A stretch of 64,000 nucleotides of DNA, taken from Desulfobacteraceae bacterium. GTDB lineage: Bacteria; Desulfobacterota; Desulfobacteria; Desulfobacterales; JAABSP01. The notes under the pieces are model-generated. The model was not told the DNA's origin. It was given only the letters and a program-made list of their open reading frames with translations, and did no database searches. Positions within the stretch are counted from its first letter, which is position 1. Every line of letters starts with the position of its first letter. The translations under genes and the position numbers were made by a program. Below, piece after piece: positions 35,955-48,811 of this stretch. The DNA is taken from positions 16,361 through 80,360 of the forward strand of contig JAABSP010000014.1 in the NCBI GenBank assembly GCA_011390345.1, read 5' to 3'.

Positions 35955-36782
35955 TCAGAACTGGTTCGGCAGAACCTTCTCCTTGACCGGCTTTTTGACG
36001 AAAAATCCCAGCGGGTCGATCTCCTCCCGGATTAGGGTCAGCTCCTCGATGGTGGGCGGATCAAAGGGCGAGACATCCGGGTCCACCAGCAGCTCGAACC
36101 CGGTCGATTCCTGGATCGATTCCACGGTCTCTCCGGCATAGGTGTGGAGGATCTTCATCCGGCGGGTCTCGTCGTCAAAGCCGAGGACAGCCTTTGTGGT
36201 GATGACCCTATGTGGCCCCTGCCCCAGCAGTCCGGCCCGCTCCCGGGCCCCGGGGCTGCCGTCGAGGTAGCCGGGGCTGGTGACGTAGTTGATCTTCTCG
36301 TTGAAGCGGCGCCGCTCATGGGGCATGATCAGGATGGTCCGCTCGCACGAGGAGGCCATGTCGCTGGCCCCGCCGCTGCCCGGCAGGCGGGCTTTGGGCT
36401 TCTGGTACTCCTCGGGAAACTTTCCCATCATGGTGGAGTTGAGGTTGCCGTAGGGGTCGATCTCAGCGCCTCCCACGAATCCGTAGTCGCAGAAGCCCCG
36501 CTGGGTCATCTCGAAGGCCGCGTTCAGCCCCCGGACAAAAGAGGCGCGGCTGGCGGTTCTGGAGTCGCCCACGGAGAAGGGAAGCCCTCCCTCCAGCGGG
36601 GGCCCCACCGCGCCGGCCTCGAAGACCGGGATGATGCCGTGGGCTCTGTGACGGATAGCCAGCACGGTGGCGATCATCGGCAGGCCCGTGCCCACGAAGA
36701 CGACCTTGTTGTCCTCGAGGATCCGCGCACCCGCGACCACGATCATCTCCTGGGATGTATATTCAATACTGGTGACAAGCAT
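35955..36782 (-). CDS. CoA-transferase subunit B
   Basis: 275 residues of the two-subunit class I CoA-transferase family (GctB/IpdB-like). Features include LRAIRHRAHGI-type N-terminal fold with LPMIATVLAIRHRA, then GGAEIDPYGNLNSTMMG and GSGGASDMASSCERTIL. It lies 18 bases after subunit A. In this operon a role in activating propionate to propionyl-CoA is likely, but related pairs act on other acids such as glutaconate or steroid degradation products. Confidence 0.85.
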   Translation of the reverse strand: MLVTSIEYTSQEMIVVAGARILEDNKVVFVGTGLPMIATVLAIRHRAHGIIPVFEAGAVGPPLEGGLPFSVGDSRTASRASFVRGLNAAFEMTQRGFCDYGFVGGAEIDPYGNLNSTMMGKFPEEYQKPKARLPGSGGASDMASSCERTILIMPHERRRFNEKINYVTSPGYLDGSPGARERAGLLGQGPHRVITTKAVLGFDDETRRMKILHTYAGETVESIQESTGFELLVDPDVSPFDPPTIEELTLIREEIDPLGFFVKKPVKEKVLPNQF

Positions 36783-36800
36783 ATGGGTTCGCTCCTTCCC

Positions 36801-37817
36801 TTAGACCATTCTCTCGAAGTTCTGCATTTCCGACTGGTACTCCTCCAGAAGCTTGCGCACCGGGAAGTGGTCGATGAAGTCCTCAAATCCCTTGGCGCCG
36901 AAGATATAATCGTCATAGTAGGCCGCAAGCCCTTTGGGATCTCCCTTGCGAAGACGGGTTCCCAGGGCGTGGAAGGTGGCGATGTGCTCCTTGTTGAAGT
37001 AGTAATAGCGCCGGCAGTTGGTGGGATAGGCCCCGAAGGGGACATGTACCACCGCATCCACCGCGAAAAAAGGAATGCCGATCTCCTTGGGTCTGCGGGT
37101 GATCACCCGGTGGGGGACGATCCGCTCGCAGGTGACGATGGTGTAATCGGCCGCCATCGCGATCTCCTGGCAGGTGGCGTCCGTGCCGTTGATGACGCAG
37201 TTGCCGAACATGTCCGCGGTCTGGACATGGATGATCGCGACATTCGGGTAGCTGGCCGGCAGCAGGATGATGGGACGGCCCGTAAAGGGGCAGTCCATCA
37301 CCTTTGCCCGGCATTTCTTCAGGATGTCGCTGCCCAGAGGACTGCGGCAGGGGATGAAGGTGAGGCCCATCGCGCCGGCCTTGAAGCGGGCGCTCATATT
37401 GTAGTTGCTCCAGTCCTCCAGCTCCACCATCCCGTTCTCCGCGATGTAGCGGAAGATGGGGGAGAGGCCGAAGGATTCATGGGCCCAGTAGGCGAACTCC
37501 ATCCGCTTGATGGAGAAGTGATCGGGTCTGAGGGCCATTGCCCCGGCCAGATAATCGATGGCCATGCCGCCCGACTGGTAAGAGAGGGTCAGATCCTTGA
37601 AGCCGTGCCTGATCATCTCGAAAGTGGCCGCCACGGGCTGTCGGTTGTCCACGAACCCGCCGATGGCCACATTGTCGCCGTCCTTTATAAAGCGGTTTAC
37701 GGCATCTTTCAAAGAGGATCGTTTATCCCGCTTCGATTTATCCTTGTTGACCAGCGCCTTGCGCGCTGCATCGGGCGTCAGGCCTGTCCAGAAAAACTGT
37801 TCTTCGTTACTGCTCAC
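36801..37817 (-). CDS. CoA-transferase subunit A
   Basis: 338 residues, starting with GTG (AAGGTAATGC upstream). It has the class I fold: GDNVAIGGFVDNRQPVAA, LSYQSGGMAIDYLAGAMAL and FIPCRSPLGSDIL. It is about the size of glutaconate CoA-transferase alpha (about 320). First metabolic gene of the block after the TetR gene. Confidence 0.85.
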   Translation of the reverse strand: MSSNEEQFFWTGLTPDAARKALVNKDKSKRDKRSSLKDAVNRFIKDGDNVAIGGFVDNRQPVAATFEMIRHGFKDLTLSYQSGGMAIDYLAGAMALRPDHFSIKRMEFAYWAHESFGLSPIFRYIAENGMVELEDWSNYNMSARFKAGAMGLTFIPCRSPLGSDILKKCRAKVMDCPFTGRPIILLPASYPNVAIIHVQTADMFGNCVINGTDATCQEIAMAADYTIVTCERIVPHRVITRRPKEIGIPFFAVDAVVHVPFGAYPTNCRRYYYFNKEHIATFHALGTRLRKGDPKGLAAYYDDYIFGAKGFEDFIDHFPVRKLLEEYQSEMQNFERMV

Positions 37818-37882
37818 GCATTACCTTCCTATTTGATGAATAAAAGCAAGTCGTTTAACAAGTTAAGACCGAAAAGCATACA

Positions 37883-38503
37883 TCATTCGGCCTCCGGATT
37901 GGAGATGGCTCTCCAGACCATTTCGAAAAGGACGTTGGCCTGCCCCGCAAGGCTCCCCTTCTGGCCCCGGGAGATCCACATGAAAAAGGAGCGCTGGACC
38001 ATCCCCAGCATAAAATCGAGCAGCACCCCGGCCCGGACGTTCGGGTTCAAAACGCCTTCCTTTTGACCCTGGCGCAGGGTATCCAGAAAGAGGTCGATCA
38101 TCTTGGGCTGGCGAAAGGTCCGGTCCACCATCCAGGTCTTCATGGGCAGGGTCATGAAGAGAATCCGGCCCAGTCCCGGCTTCCGCTCGTAATAGTCGAG
38201 CTGGAGCCAGAAGACCTTCCGCAGCTTCTCCTTCAGGTCCTCGATCCCCTGGAGATGGTCGATGATCCGGTCCGTCAGCTTCCCGAGCCAGATATCGACG
38301 AATGCGAAGAGGAGCCCTTCTTTGCTGCCGTAATAGCTGTAGATGGTGGAAAAGCTCACCCCTGCCTTTTTGGCCACTGCCCGGATGTTGGCCTTGTGGA
38401 AGTCGGATTCTGAGAAGATCTCCAGCACCGCAACTTCAAGGCGTCGATGGGCCTCCGGACTGAGCCGGTTGTGAACATTGTTACGCAGGGCCTCTTTTTC
38501 CAT
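37883..38503 (-). CDS. TetR-family transcriptional regulator
   Basis: 206 residues from the ATG at 38503 (a GTG two codons earlier is possible). The N-terminal helix-turn-helix is clear (IFSESDFHKANIRAVAKKAGVSFSTIYSYYGSKEGLLFAF), and a helical ligand-binding domain follows. The size and position resemble acyl-CoA-responsive TetR regulators. It is the first gene of the propionate block and probably controls it. Copies of an inverted-repeat motif lie upstream and inside its start. Confidence 0.9.
   Translation of the reverse strand: MEKEALRNNVHNRLSPEAHRRLEVAVLEIFSESDFHKANIRAVAKKAGVSFSTIYSYYGSKEGLLFAFVDIWLGKLTDRIIDHLQGIEDLKEKLRKVFWLQLDYYERKPGLGRILFMTLPMKTWMVDRTFRQPKMIDLFLDTLRQGQKEGVLNPNVRAGVLLDFMLGMVQRSFFMWISRGQKGSLAGQANVLFEMVWRAISNPEAE
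38471..38484. promoter_or_regulatory. Candidate TetR operator 1 (inside the tetR 5' end)
   Basis: TGAACATTGTTAC, 11 of 13 bases like the palindrome at 38687. It overlaps codons 7-11 of the regulator gene, so binding there could block its own transcription. Confidence 0.4.
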
Positions 38504-38686
38504 TGCCACGGGTGAGCCGTCCAGACCATATCTTTTTGATATTGAAGTTGATAATCCTGAGCCGCCGGATGCGGCCTCATTTTAGGGCTTCGGATGTCGA
38601 AAAAATGGTCTATGAAAATAATCGGCGTAAGCCTTTTGATTACCTCAAAAACCATATGACCAGAGCCCTTTCGATCCTGGGACTCT

Positions 38687-38699
38687 GTAACAATGTTAC
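38687..38699. promoter_or_regulatory. Candidate TetR operator 2
   Basis: GTAACAATGTTAC is a perfect inverted repeat (arms GTAACA/TGTTAC around one base), about 185 bases before the TetR start. Confidence 0.45.
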
Positions 38700-38840
38700 T
38701 ATATGAATCCGCTTCACATGTCAAGCCTAAAAATTCTTCAAGCGGATGAAGGTGTTAAATTTTAAAACTGGAGGAAAATCATTGGGGCTGCAGAGGGATT
38801 GTGAAAGGGAGGCCGGAAACAGGGGTAAAGGAAGAGGGGA

Positions 38841-38853
38841 GAAACATTGTTAC
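38841..38853. promoter_or_regulatory. Candidate TetR operator 3
   Basis: GAAACATTGTTAC differs from the palindrome by one base. It lies between the regulator gene and the nucleotidyltransferase gene. Confidence 0.4.
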
Positions 38854-38951
38854 GGGATAAAATGAAAAACCGGCAAGCGCCGGTTCAGGGTCAGGTTCAG
38901 GGCCGACCTCGGGGAGAATATGGCCGGCAGGATTTCAAAAACATCCCATCT

Positions 38952-39653
38952 CTATGGTTTTCTTTTTGGAGGCTTTCTTCGTCTGACCGATTCGGAATAG
39001 CTGCTCGATTTCTCTTTATCCGCCATTGCGATCCACTGCTTCAACATCGCCGATGATTCTTCATCTTCATCAAATTCATCATTATTCAGGTAAAAGATTA
39101 GCTTCCGGAGATCGACTGCGTCCGATTTTATAAGATTTATCCCATCTACTTTATGCTTTTCCATACCTGAAAGCAGATACATCCAGAGCAGGTATTCGCT
39201 CTGAATAACCGGCACAGCGACACCGAAAATCTCTTCTTCGGTTGCCGTAACTCTTCCGGATTCCTCCGGATCAAATTCGCTGAAGAGCAAATCGGCTTCA
39301 ACTCCTGTGGCCCTATCCCGGACCGTCATTAGATATTCATCGTTCAACAGAATCGATAAATCGTGTTCTTTGAAAAGGTTCTGCAAGTCCTGGTAATCAT
39401 CGGGATGAATCAATAAATCGATGTCAACGGTGTACCGGGGTTTGCATCGGATGCCCAAAGAGAGTGCCCCGGCCAGTGCGAACTCGATACCGTTTTCGTT
39501 TAAAATATCCGTGATCTTTTTCAGGGTCTGCCCGATATAGGTGGGATTTCCCTTCATGTCCTGTTCCAATAATTGTTGAAGGTGATGCGCATTTGGAAAA
39601 ACGCCCTCTGTATGAGTTGGTTTGATATCAGGGTATATATCGGTCCGGCTCAT
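38952..39653 (-). CDS. Nucleotidyltransferase-fold protein
   Basis: 233 residues from the ATG of MSRTDIYP (a TTG at 39671 is the alternative). The core reads FALAGALSLGIRCKPRYTVDIDLLI, matching the G-x...R-x-T-x-D-I-D pattern of minimal nucleotidyltransferases such as AbiEii/MNT antitoxin relatives. The C-terminal tail is very basic (RRRKPPKRKP). The region is A+T-richer than its neighbours and adjoins a toxin-antitoxin pair, which suggests mobile DNA. Function and partner are unknown; no HEPN gene is adjacent. Confidence 0.7.
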   Translation of the reverse strand: MSRTDIYPDIKPTHTEGVFPNAHHLQQLLEQDMKGNPTYIGQTLKKITDILNENGIEFALAGALSLGIRCKPRYTVDIDLLIHPDDYQDLQNLFKEHDLSILLNDEYLMTVRDRATGVEADLLFSEFDPEESGRVTATEEEIFGVAVPVIQSEYLLWMYLLSGMEKHKVDGINLIKSDAVDLRKLIFYLNNDEFDEDEESSAMLKQWIAMADKEKSSSYSESVRRRKPPKRKP

Positions 39654-39751
39654 TTCATAACGATCAAACAACTTTTTTGTGATGACTGCAGAAAGGCATT
39701 CCCCTTCAGACTACATTTCCCAAGGGCTTTCCCCAATCCAACAAGCCATAT

Positions 39752-39973
39752 TTAAGCGGCATAACGAATAATCTCCAGTTCAGCATCTGCGCTTACCCCA
39801 TCCAATATCTTTTCTACACGGCTCATCACTGCATCAGGAATCAGATAATCACCACAATTCTCACATTGCAAAATCGGCATACCTTTCAAAATAACAATGG
39901 TCGTATGGCTGATTTTGAAAGGCAGGTCAGTAGCCAAAGACTTCAATTCTGATCCACATAAATGGCACTTCAT
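39752..39973 (-). CDS. YgiT-type zinc finger antitoxin-like protein
   Basis: 73 residues from MKCHLCGSELKS. It has two CxxC pairs (CHLC, CENC) of the YgiT/MqsA N-terminal zinc domain followed by a short helical tail (VMSRVEKILDG). In MqsA this domain binds the toxin; the DNA-binding half is missing. It starts five bases after the DUF4258 stop, as expected of a toxin-antitoxin pair. Confidence 0.8.
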   Translation of the reverse strand: MKCHLCGSELKSLATDLPFKISHTTIVILKGMPILQCENCGDYLIPDAVMSRVEKILDGVSADAELEIIRYAA

Positions 39974-39978
39974 GAAGA

Positions 39979-40332
39979 TTACCTCCTTATTCTGAAGCCT
40001 TCCTCCCATTGTCCCAAGGTGGGACGGTAGGCGGTAACAACCCGGATATTATCAGCACTGACATCAAGTGCAAATAGAATATGGAATATATCATCAAAAT
40101 ATTCAGAACGGATAAGATAGCTTGGACAATATTTATCCTTCGGATATTCCCCGATAATTTCATAGCTATCGTGTGAATTGAGAATTGCATCCCGGGAAAT
40201 AAAACGGCCTTTCAATCGCATATTCACATGATATGTCCAAAATACTTTCTTGTGGATCACGCACCTTCGGATAAACTGCAATGGCTCATCCGGAATTTTT
40301 CCATTCAGCGATATCTCATCCCCTAAACTCAT
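39979..40332 (-). CDS. DUF4258 putative toxin
   Basis: 117 residues. The core (YHVNMRLKGRFISRDAILNSHDSYEIIGEYPKDKY, then HILFALD and RVVTAYRP) is the DUF4258 pattern, a RelE-like fold family often paired with YgiT proteins. Likely an mRNA-directed toxin, by family context only. The spacing to the YgiT gene supports one transcript. Confidence 0.78.
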   Translation of the reverse strand: MSLGDEISLNGKIPDEPLQFIRRCVIHKKVFWTYHVNMRLKGRFISRDAILNSHDSYEIIGEYPKDKYCPSYLIRSEYFDDIFHILFALDVSADNIRVVTAYRPTLGQWEEGFRIRR

Positions 40333-40383
40333 TTATGCGCTGTCCTGCCCTACATGCATGCTCAACCCATTTGGAACTTTTCT

Positions 40384-40419
40384 GAAAAGCGGCCGGGAGA
40401 TGATCCCCGGTCGCTTTTC
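40384..40419 (-). terminator. Strong hairpin after the aminotransferase gene
   Basis: GAAAAGCGGCCGGG (40384-40397) pairs with CCCCGGTCGCTTTTC (40405-40419). It lies 15 bases past the aminotransferase stop. The T-run is inside the stem. Confidence 0.6.
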
Positions 40420-40434
40420 TCCGTTCAAAAATCG

Positions 40435-41625
40435 CTAAGATGCTGAACCGGCCTTCTCGATGGCCCTTTTGAAACCCGGAATCGCATTCTTCACGGTATC
40501 CGCATCCACACAGTAGGAGAGGCGGAAATGGCCGGGTCTGCCGAAGCCGGCGCCGGGAACCCCTAAGATCAGCTCCTCCTGAAGGATCCGGACGAACTCC
40601 ACATCATCGGGAATCGGGCTTTTTGGGAAGAGATAGAATGCCCCTGCCGGTTTGATGAATTCATATCCGGCCTCTTCAAGGCCATTGCTGAGGATCTTCC
40701 GGTTTTCGGCATATGGGGTGATGTCGGTTTTGACGCCCTGAAGCCTTGCCACCACCCGCTGCATCAGCGCCGGCGCGTTGACAAAGCCGAGAATCCGATT
40801 GGCCAGGGTCATCCCGGCCATCAGGCTCGCTTTATGGGTCGCATTGGGATTGACGGCCGCATATCCGAGCCGTTCTCCCGGAATGGAGATATCCTTTGAA
40901 TAGGAGGTGATCAGGATGCTCTCGGGAAAGATCGAAAAGATGCTCGGAACCGTGACGCCGTCATAGACGATCTTCCGGTACGGCTCGTCCGAGATCAGAT
41001 AAATCGTGCGGCCGATCTTTTCACCCTTCTCCTTTAAAAGCCCTGCCAGCTTCTCCAGGCTCTCCCGGGAATAGACCTGACCTGTGGGATTGTTGGGGGA
41101 GTTGATGATGATCGCCTTGGTCTTTTCGGTGACCGCGTCTCCGATCGCGTCGAGGTTCAAGGTGAAGTCGTCGTTTGTGGGAACTGGTTTCAATACGCCG
41201 CCATGATTGTCCGCGTAGAAGCCGTACTCCACGAAAAAGGGCGCAGGTGTGATCACCTCGTCGCAGGGGTCCAGAATCGCCTTCAGCACCACGTTCAGGC
41301 CCCCGCCGGCCCCGCAGGTCATCACCACCTCGTCGGCAGAGACCCCGACGCCCTGTTCTTCGGTGAGATAGTCGGCCACGGCCTTGCGCACATGGGGATA
41401 GCCGGGGTTGGGCATGTACGCGTTGTCGCCGGGCTTGAAGTTCTTTACCGTGTCGGTGATCACTTCGTAGAACTCTTTCGGCGGCGGCAGGTTCGGGTTG
41501 CCCAGGCTGAAGTCGTAGACATTTTCGGCCCCGTGCTCGGCCTTGAGACGGGCCCCCTCCTCGAACATCTTCCGAATCCAGGAGGAGCGGGTGATCATGG
41601 TTTCGATTTTACTGGCAATGGTCAT
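40435..41625 (-). CDS. Pyridoxal phosphate-dependent class I aminotransferase
   Basis: 396 residues of the aspartate/tyrosine aminotransferase fold. Landmarks: YDFSLGNPNLPPP, NSPNNPTGQVYSRE, LISDEPYRKIVYDG, and the PLP-binding Lys in LITSYSKDISIPGERLGY. The amino donor and acceptor cannot be told; aspartate is the usual default in this group. Confidence 0.9.
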   Translation of the reverse strand: MTIASKIETMITRSSWIRKMFEEGARLKAEHGAENVYDFSLGNPNLPPPKEFYEVITDTVKNFKPGDNAYMPNPGYPHVRKAVADYLTEEQGVGVSADEVVMTCGAGGGLNVVLKAILDPCDEVITPAPFFVEYGFYADNHGGVLKPVPTNDDFTLNLDAIGDAVTEKTKAIIINSPNNPTGQVYSRESLEKLAGLLKEKGEKIGRTIYLISDEPYRKIVYDGVTVPSIFSIFPESILITSYSKDISIPGERLGYAAVNPNATHKASLMAGMTLANRILGFVNAPALMQRVVARLQGVKTDITPYAENRKILSNGLEEAGYEFIKPAGAFYLFPKSPIPDDVEFVRILQEELILGVPGAGFGRPGHFRLSYCVDADTVKNAIPGFKRAIEKAGSAS

Positions 41626-41784
41626 GGAGAGCGCTTTCGAAAATGGAGGGTTTCATCCCCCCGCAGATCCCCGGAATCGGCAGAATCTCTGCCTTTGGGG
41701 ATCAGCGGAGAGACAGCGGAATCCATATTCGGGTGAATATGGTTGTATTACTGGATTGGAAAAGGATCGACCATAAAGGCGCGT

Positions 41785-42006
41785 TTAGACCTTCTCCACG
41801 GTCTTGACCTCGGGAATCTCCTGCTTCAGCACCCGCTCGATGCCGTTCTTCAGCGTCACCTGGGACATGGGACATCCCGCACATGCGCCCTGAAGCCGCA
41901 CCTTCACCGTGCCGTTCTCATCGACCTCCACCAGTTCCACATCCCCGCCATCCTTCTGGAGCGCGGGTCTGATCTTGTCCAATACCGCCTGTACTTTCTC
42001 TTTCAT
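41785..42006 (-). CDS. NifU-type C-terminal domain protein (Fe-S scaffold/carrier)
   Basis: 73 residues with the cluster-binding CAGCPMS motif and the usual LQGACAGC context. Stand-alone NifU-domain proteins act as late Fe-S carriers. AAGGAGATCATA precedes the ATG. Confidence 0.93.
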   Translation of the reverse strand: MKEKVQAVLDKIRPALQKDGGDVELVEVDENGTVKVRLQGACAGCPMSQVTLKNGIERVLKQEIPEVKTVEKV

Positions 42007-42042
42007 TATGATCTCCTTATTATAAAATAATGATACACCGAT

Positions 42043-43182
<1,140 letters not shown>

Positions 43183-43195
43183 TCAGTCGATTTTT

Positions 43196-44284
43196 CTACC
43201 GGATGAACATGGCATCGCCATAGCTGTAGAAGCGGTATTCGGCCTCAACAGCCTGTCGGTAGGCATTTAATATCTTCTCCCGGCCCGCAAACGCGGAGAC
43301 GAGCATCAAAAGCGTCGATTCGGGAAGGTGGAAATTGGTGATCATCCGGTCCACGGCCTTGAACCGGTATCCGGGATAGATGAAGAGGTCGCACTCTCCG
43401 AAGCCCGGCGCGATCCTTCCGGTCTCATCCGCGGCATACTCCAGTGTCCGCACACAGGTGGTTCCCACCGCGATCACTCTTCGGCCATCGGCCTTTGCCC
43501 GGGAGACGGTCTCCGCGGTCGAGGGGGAGATCTCAAATCTTTCCGAATGCATCCGATGGCTCCGAATATCTTTCATCCGAACCGGCACAAAGGTTCCGTA
43601 CCCGACATGGAGGGTGATGGATGCGATCTCCACCCCCTTCTCCCGAATCCGGTCCAGCAGCCCCGGGGTAAAGTGAAGCCCTGCGGTGGGCGCGGCCACT
43701 GCCCCCTCCTTTTCGGCATAGACGGTCTGGTAGGCGGCCGCATCTTCCTCGGCCCGCGCGCTCCCCCTTCTGCTCTCCTCCGGCTTTCTGCCGATATAGG
43801 GCGGAAGGGGAATTCTGCCGATCCGGTGGAGAAGATCGGAAAAAGAAGCATTCGGGCTGGAAAAGGCGACCGTATAGAGGCCCTCTGCAAAATCGAGCAC
43901 CTCGGCCTGAAGCCCCTCGTCGAAAAGCAGGATCGTCCCTGCTCGAGGGCGCTTGGATGCCCGGATCAGGCAGCGGTGGACGGGCCTTTTATCCGCGGAT
44001 GCGCCATTACGCCCGTTGCTTCCGCTATAATCGAGGATCAGCACCTCGACATTTCCGCCGGTCTCCTTCTTTCCCAGCAGGCGGGCCGGGACCACCCGGG
44101 TGTCGTTGACCACCAGGACATCTCCGGCCTCCATCAGATCCGGAAGATCCCGGAACCGGTGATGGGCAAGGCCGCCATCCCCCCGGTCCAACAGCAGCAG
44201 TCTCGAGCCCTCCCGGTCCGGCACAGGAACCTGCGCGATCCGATCTTCGGGAAGCTCATACCGGTAATCCGAAAGGGAATACAC
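43196..44284 (-). CDS. queA: S-adenosylmethionine:tRNA ribosyltransferase-isomerase
   Basis: Builds epoxyqueuosine from preQ1-tRNA and S-adenosylmethionine. 362 residues, GTG start. Family blocks: YELPEDRIAQVP, VVNDTRVVPARLLGKKETGG, AAPTAGLHFT and TNFHLPESTLLMLVSAF. Four bases separate it from the DUF2065 gene. Confidence 0.96.
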   Translation of the reverse strand: MYSLSDYRYELPEDRIAQVPVPDREGSRLLLLDRGDGGLAHHRFRDLPDLMEAGDVLVVNDTRVVPARLLGKKETGGNVEVLILDYSGSNGRNGASADKRPVHRCLIRASKRPRAGTILLFDEGLQAEVLDFAEGLYTVAFSSPNASFSDLLHRIGRIPLPPYIGRKPEESRRGSARAEEDAAAYQTVYAEKEGAVAAPTAGLHFTPGLLDRIREKGVEIASITLHVGYGTFVPVRMKDIRSHRMHSERFEISPSTAETVSRAKADGRRVIAVGTTCVRTLEYAADETGRIAPGFGECDLFIYPGYRFKAVDRMITNFHLPESTLLMLVSAFAGREKILNAYRQAVEAEYRFYSYGDAMFIR

Positions 44285-44288
44285 CGGA

Positions 44289-44477
44289 TCAGGACTGCTT
44301 TCCGATGTAGATCAGAAAGAGGCCCGTCAGCATCAGAAAGAAGCCGAGCTTCCGAAGGGTTCCTTCGGGCGCGGTCATGATCATCTGCATCCATCCTTTG
44401 ATCTTATCCGGAAAGGCCGCATAGGGAAGCCCTTCGATAAACATTACAAAACCGAGCACACACAGGAAAAATTCCAT
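44289..44477 (-). CDS. DUF2065 small membrane protein
   Basis: 62 residues with two hydrophobic segments (FFLCVLGFVMFIEGLPYAAF and LGFFLMLTGLFLIYIGKQ) flanking a loop, the DUF2065 layout. The ATG at 44477 is preferred over a TTG at 44510. The function is unknown; it is probably co-transcribed with queA-tgt. Confidence 0.78.
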   Translation of the reverse strand: MEFFLCVLGFVMFIEGLPYAAFPDKIKGWMQMIMTAPEGTLRKLGFFLMLTGLFLIYIGKQS

Positions 44478-44683
44478 AAAATATACACTCCGAAAAAAGA
44501 GGATCTCCAAAAAAAGGTAGAGAATTATAGGGGAATTTTACCCATTTTGTCAAAAGAAAAAACCTTTCTTGCGAATCTCTCTCCGGTTTAGTAAATTTAT
44601 CAGGAGATATACGAAAAATTCGGGATGAGAGGACAGCTCGAAATCAACCCAAAACAGGTTCAAAAACAGAGGAGGGATCAATA

Positions 44684-47440
<2,757 letters not shown>

Positions 47441-47639
47441 CTGAAATTCGGAGAAGGTGTATCGCTCAAATCTGCAAAGAGCAGTTTTAAACAGGGATGG
47501 AAAGAAGCTATGAATGGTGAGACGATGCCTATCGAAGAATTGTGGGCAGGTATTGGAAATAAAGTCGGACCAATCATTCAAGTATAGAATCAAAACCAGC
47601 GAATAAGTCCTGCCCCGAAAGGGTTCGGAAGGGAGCGAC

Positions 47640-48811
47640 ATGCGCAGACCCAAGGCGAAGATCATCCTGGCGGGAATCATTGTGCTGGCCGCACTGCTCT
47701 TTTTTGCGCTCGATCTGGATCAGTACGTCACCTTTGAATACCTCAAATCGAAGCAGCACTCTTTCGAGAATTATTACGAGGATCACAAAGGATGTTGTCC
47801 AGAACCGCTTCGGAGACCGGCTCAAGGCCGTCAACCGGGGCGTGGATCGGGAGGGGGCATTCTACCTCTTCACCCTGCGCCTGGTCCCCATCTTTCCCTT
47901 CTTCATCATCAACCTGGTCATGGCCCTCACCTACATCTCAAGTGGAACCCCATGATTCCGTAGAGCGGTACACCGATCTGGGGGTCGAGTGCATCCGGGG
48001 CCAGGCCAGGATCACCTCCCCCTATACCGTTGAAGTCGGCGATCTGAAGCTTTCGACCCGGAACATCGTGATTGCAACCGGCGCAAGGCCATTCCGTGCC
48101 GCCCATCCCGGGAATGGATAAGGTGAAGCCCCTCACCTCAGACAATATCTGGGAGATCCGAAAACTTCCCAAGCGTCTCGTGGTGCTGGGCGGCGGCCCC
48201 ATCGGCTGCGAGCTGACCCAGGCATTTGCCCAGTTCGGCTCGGAAGTGACGCAGGTGGAGATGGGCCGAGGATATTGAGCCGTGAAGATCCGGAGATCTC
48301 GGAGATGATCCGGGAATTCTTCGAGGCCGAAGGAGCCCGGGTGCTCACCGGCCACAAGGCAGCGGAGATTCGGGCCGAAGACGGCAAAAAGGTTCTTCTC
48401 TGCGAGCATGAGGAGAAGACCGTCGAAATCGAATTCGACGAGATCCTGGTGGCCGTGGGTCGAAAGCCCAATGTAAAGGGCTTCGGCCTCGAGGAACTCG
48501 GCGTGAGGATCGCGGAGGGGGGAACCATCGAGCACAATGATCTTCTCCAGACCAACATCCCCAACATCTACTGCGCCGGAGATGTGGCCGGCCCCTATCA
48601 GTTCACCCACACCGCCTCCCATCAGGCCTGGTTTGCCACGGTCAACGCCCTTTTCGGGGCCATCAAGTCCTTCCGGGTCGATTACCGGGTCATCCCCTGG
48701 ACCACATTCACCGACCCCGAAGTGGCCCGGGTCGGCCTGAACGAATCCGAAGCGCAGGAGCAGGGGATCAAGTATGAATTGACCCGCTATTCCTTAGCAA
48801 TAGTCCGGTAA
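47640..48811 (+). pseudogene. Decayed TVP38/TMEM64-pyridine nucleotide-disulfide oxidoreductase fusion
   Basis: Fragments in order match a fusion of a TVP38 membrane domain with a mercuric reductase-like flavoenzyme. N-terminal membrane helix from 47640; DVVQNRFGDRL...FYLFTLRLVPIFPFF (frame +2 from about 47781); VEPHDSVERYTDLGVE from about 47944; VPPIPGMDKV...LVVLGGGPIGCELTQAF from about 48097; REDPEISEM to YELTRY until 48811. Between these lie large internal deletions (after residue about 50 and before VEPHD, losing most of the FAD/redox-Cys part), a one-base gain near 48096, a one-base loss near 48265, and loss of the C-terminal dimer domain. It cannot make a working enzyme. Confidence 0.82.

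Larger units (their letters stand above)
38510..38951. other. Long gap upstream of the TetR gene
   Basis: No gene recognised. It carries two of the three inverted-repeat sites and should hold the promoter for the propionate block. Confidence 0.5.
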
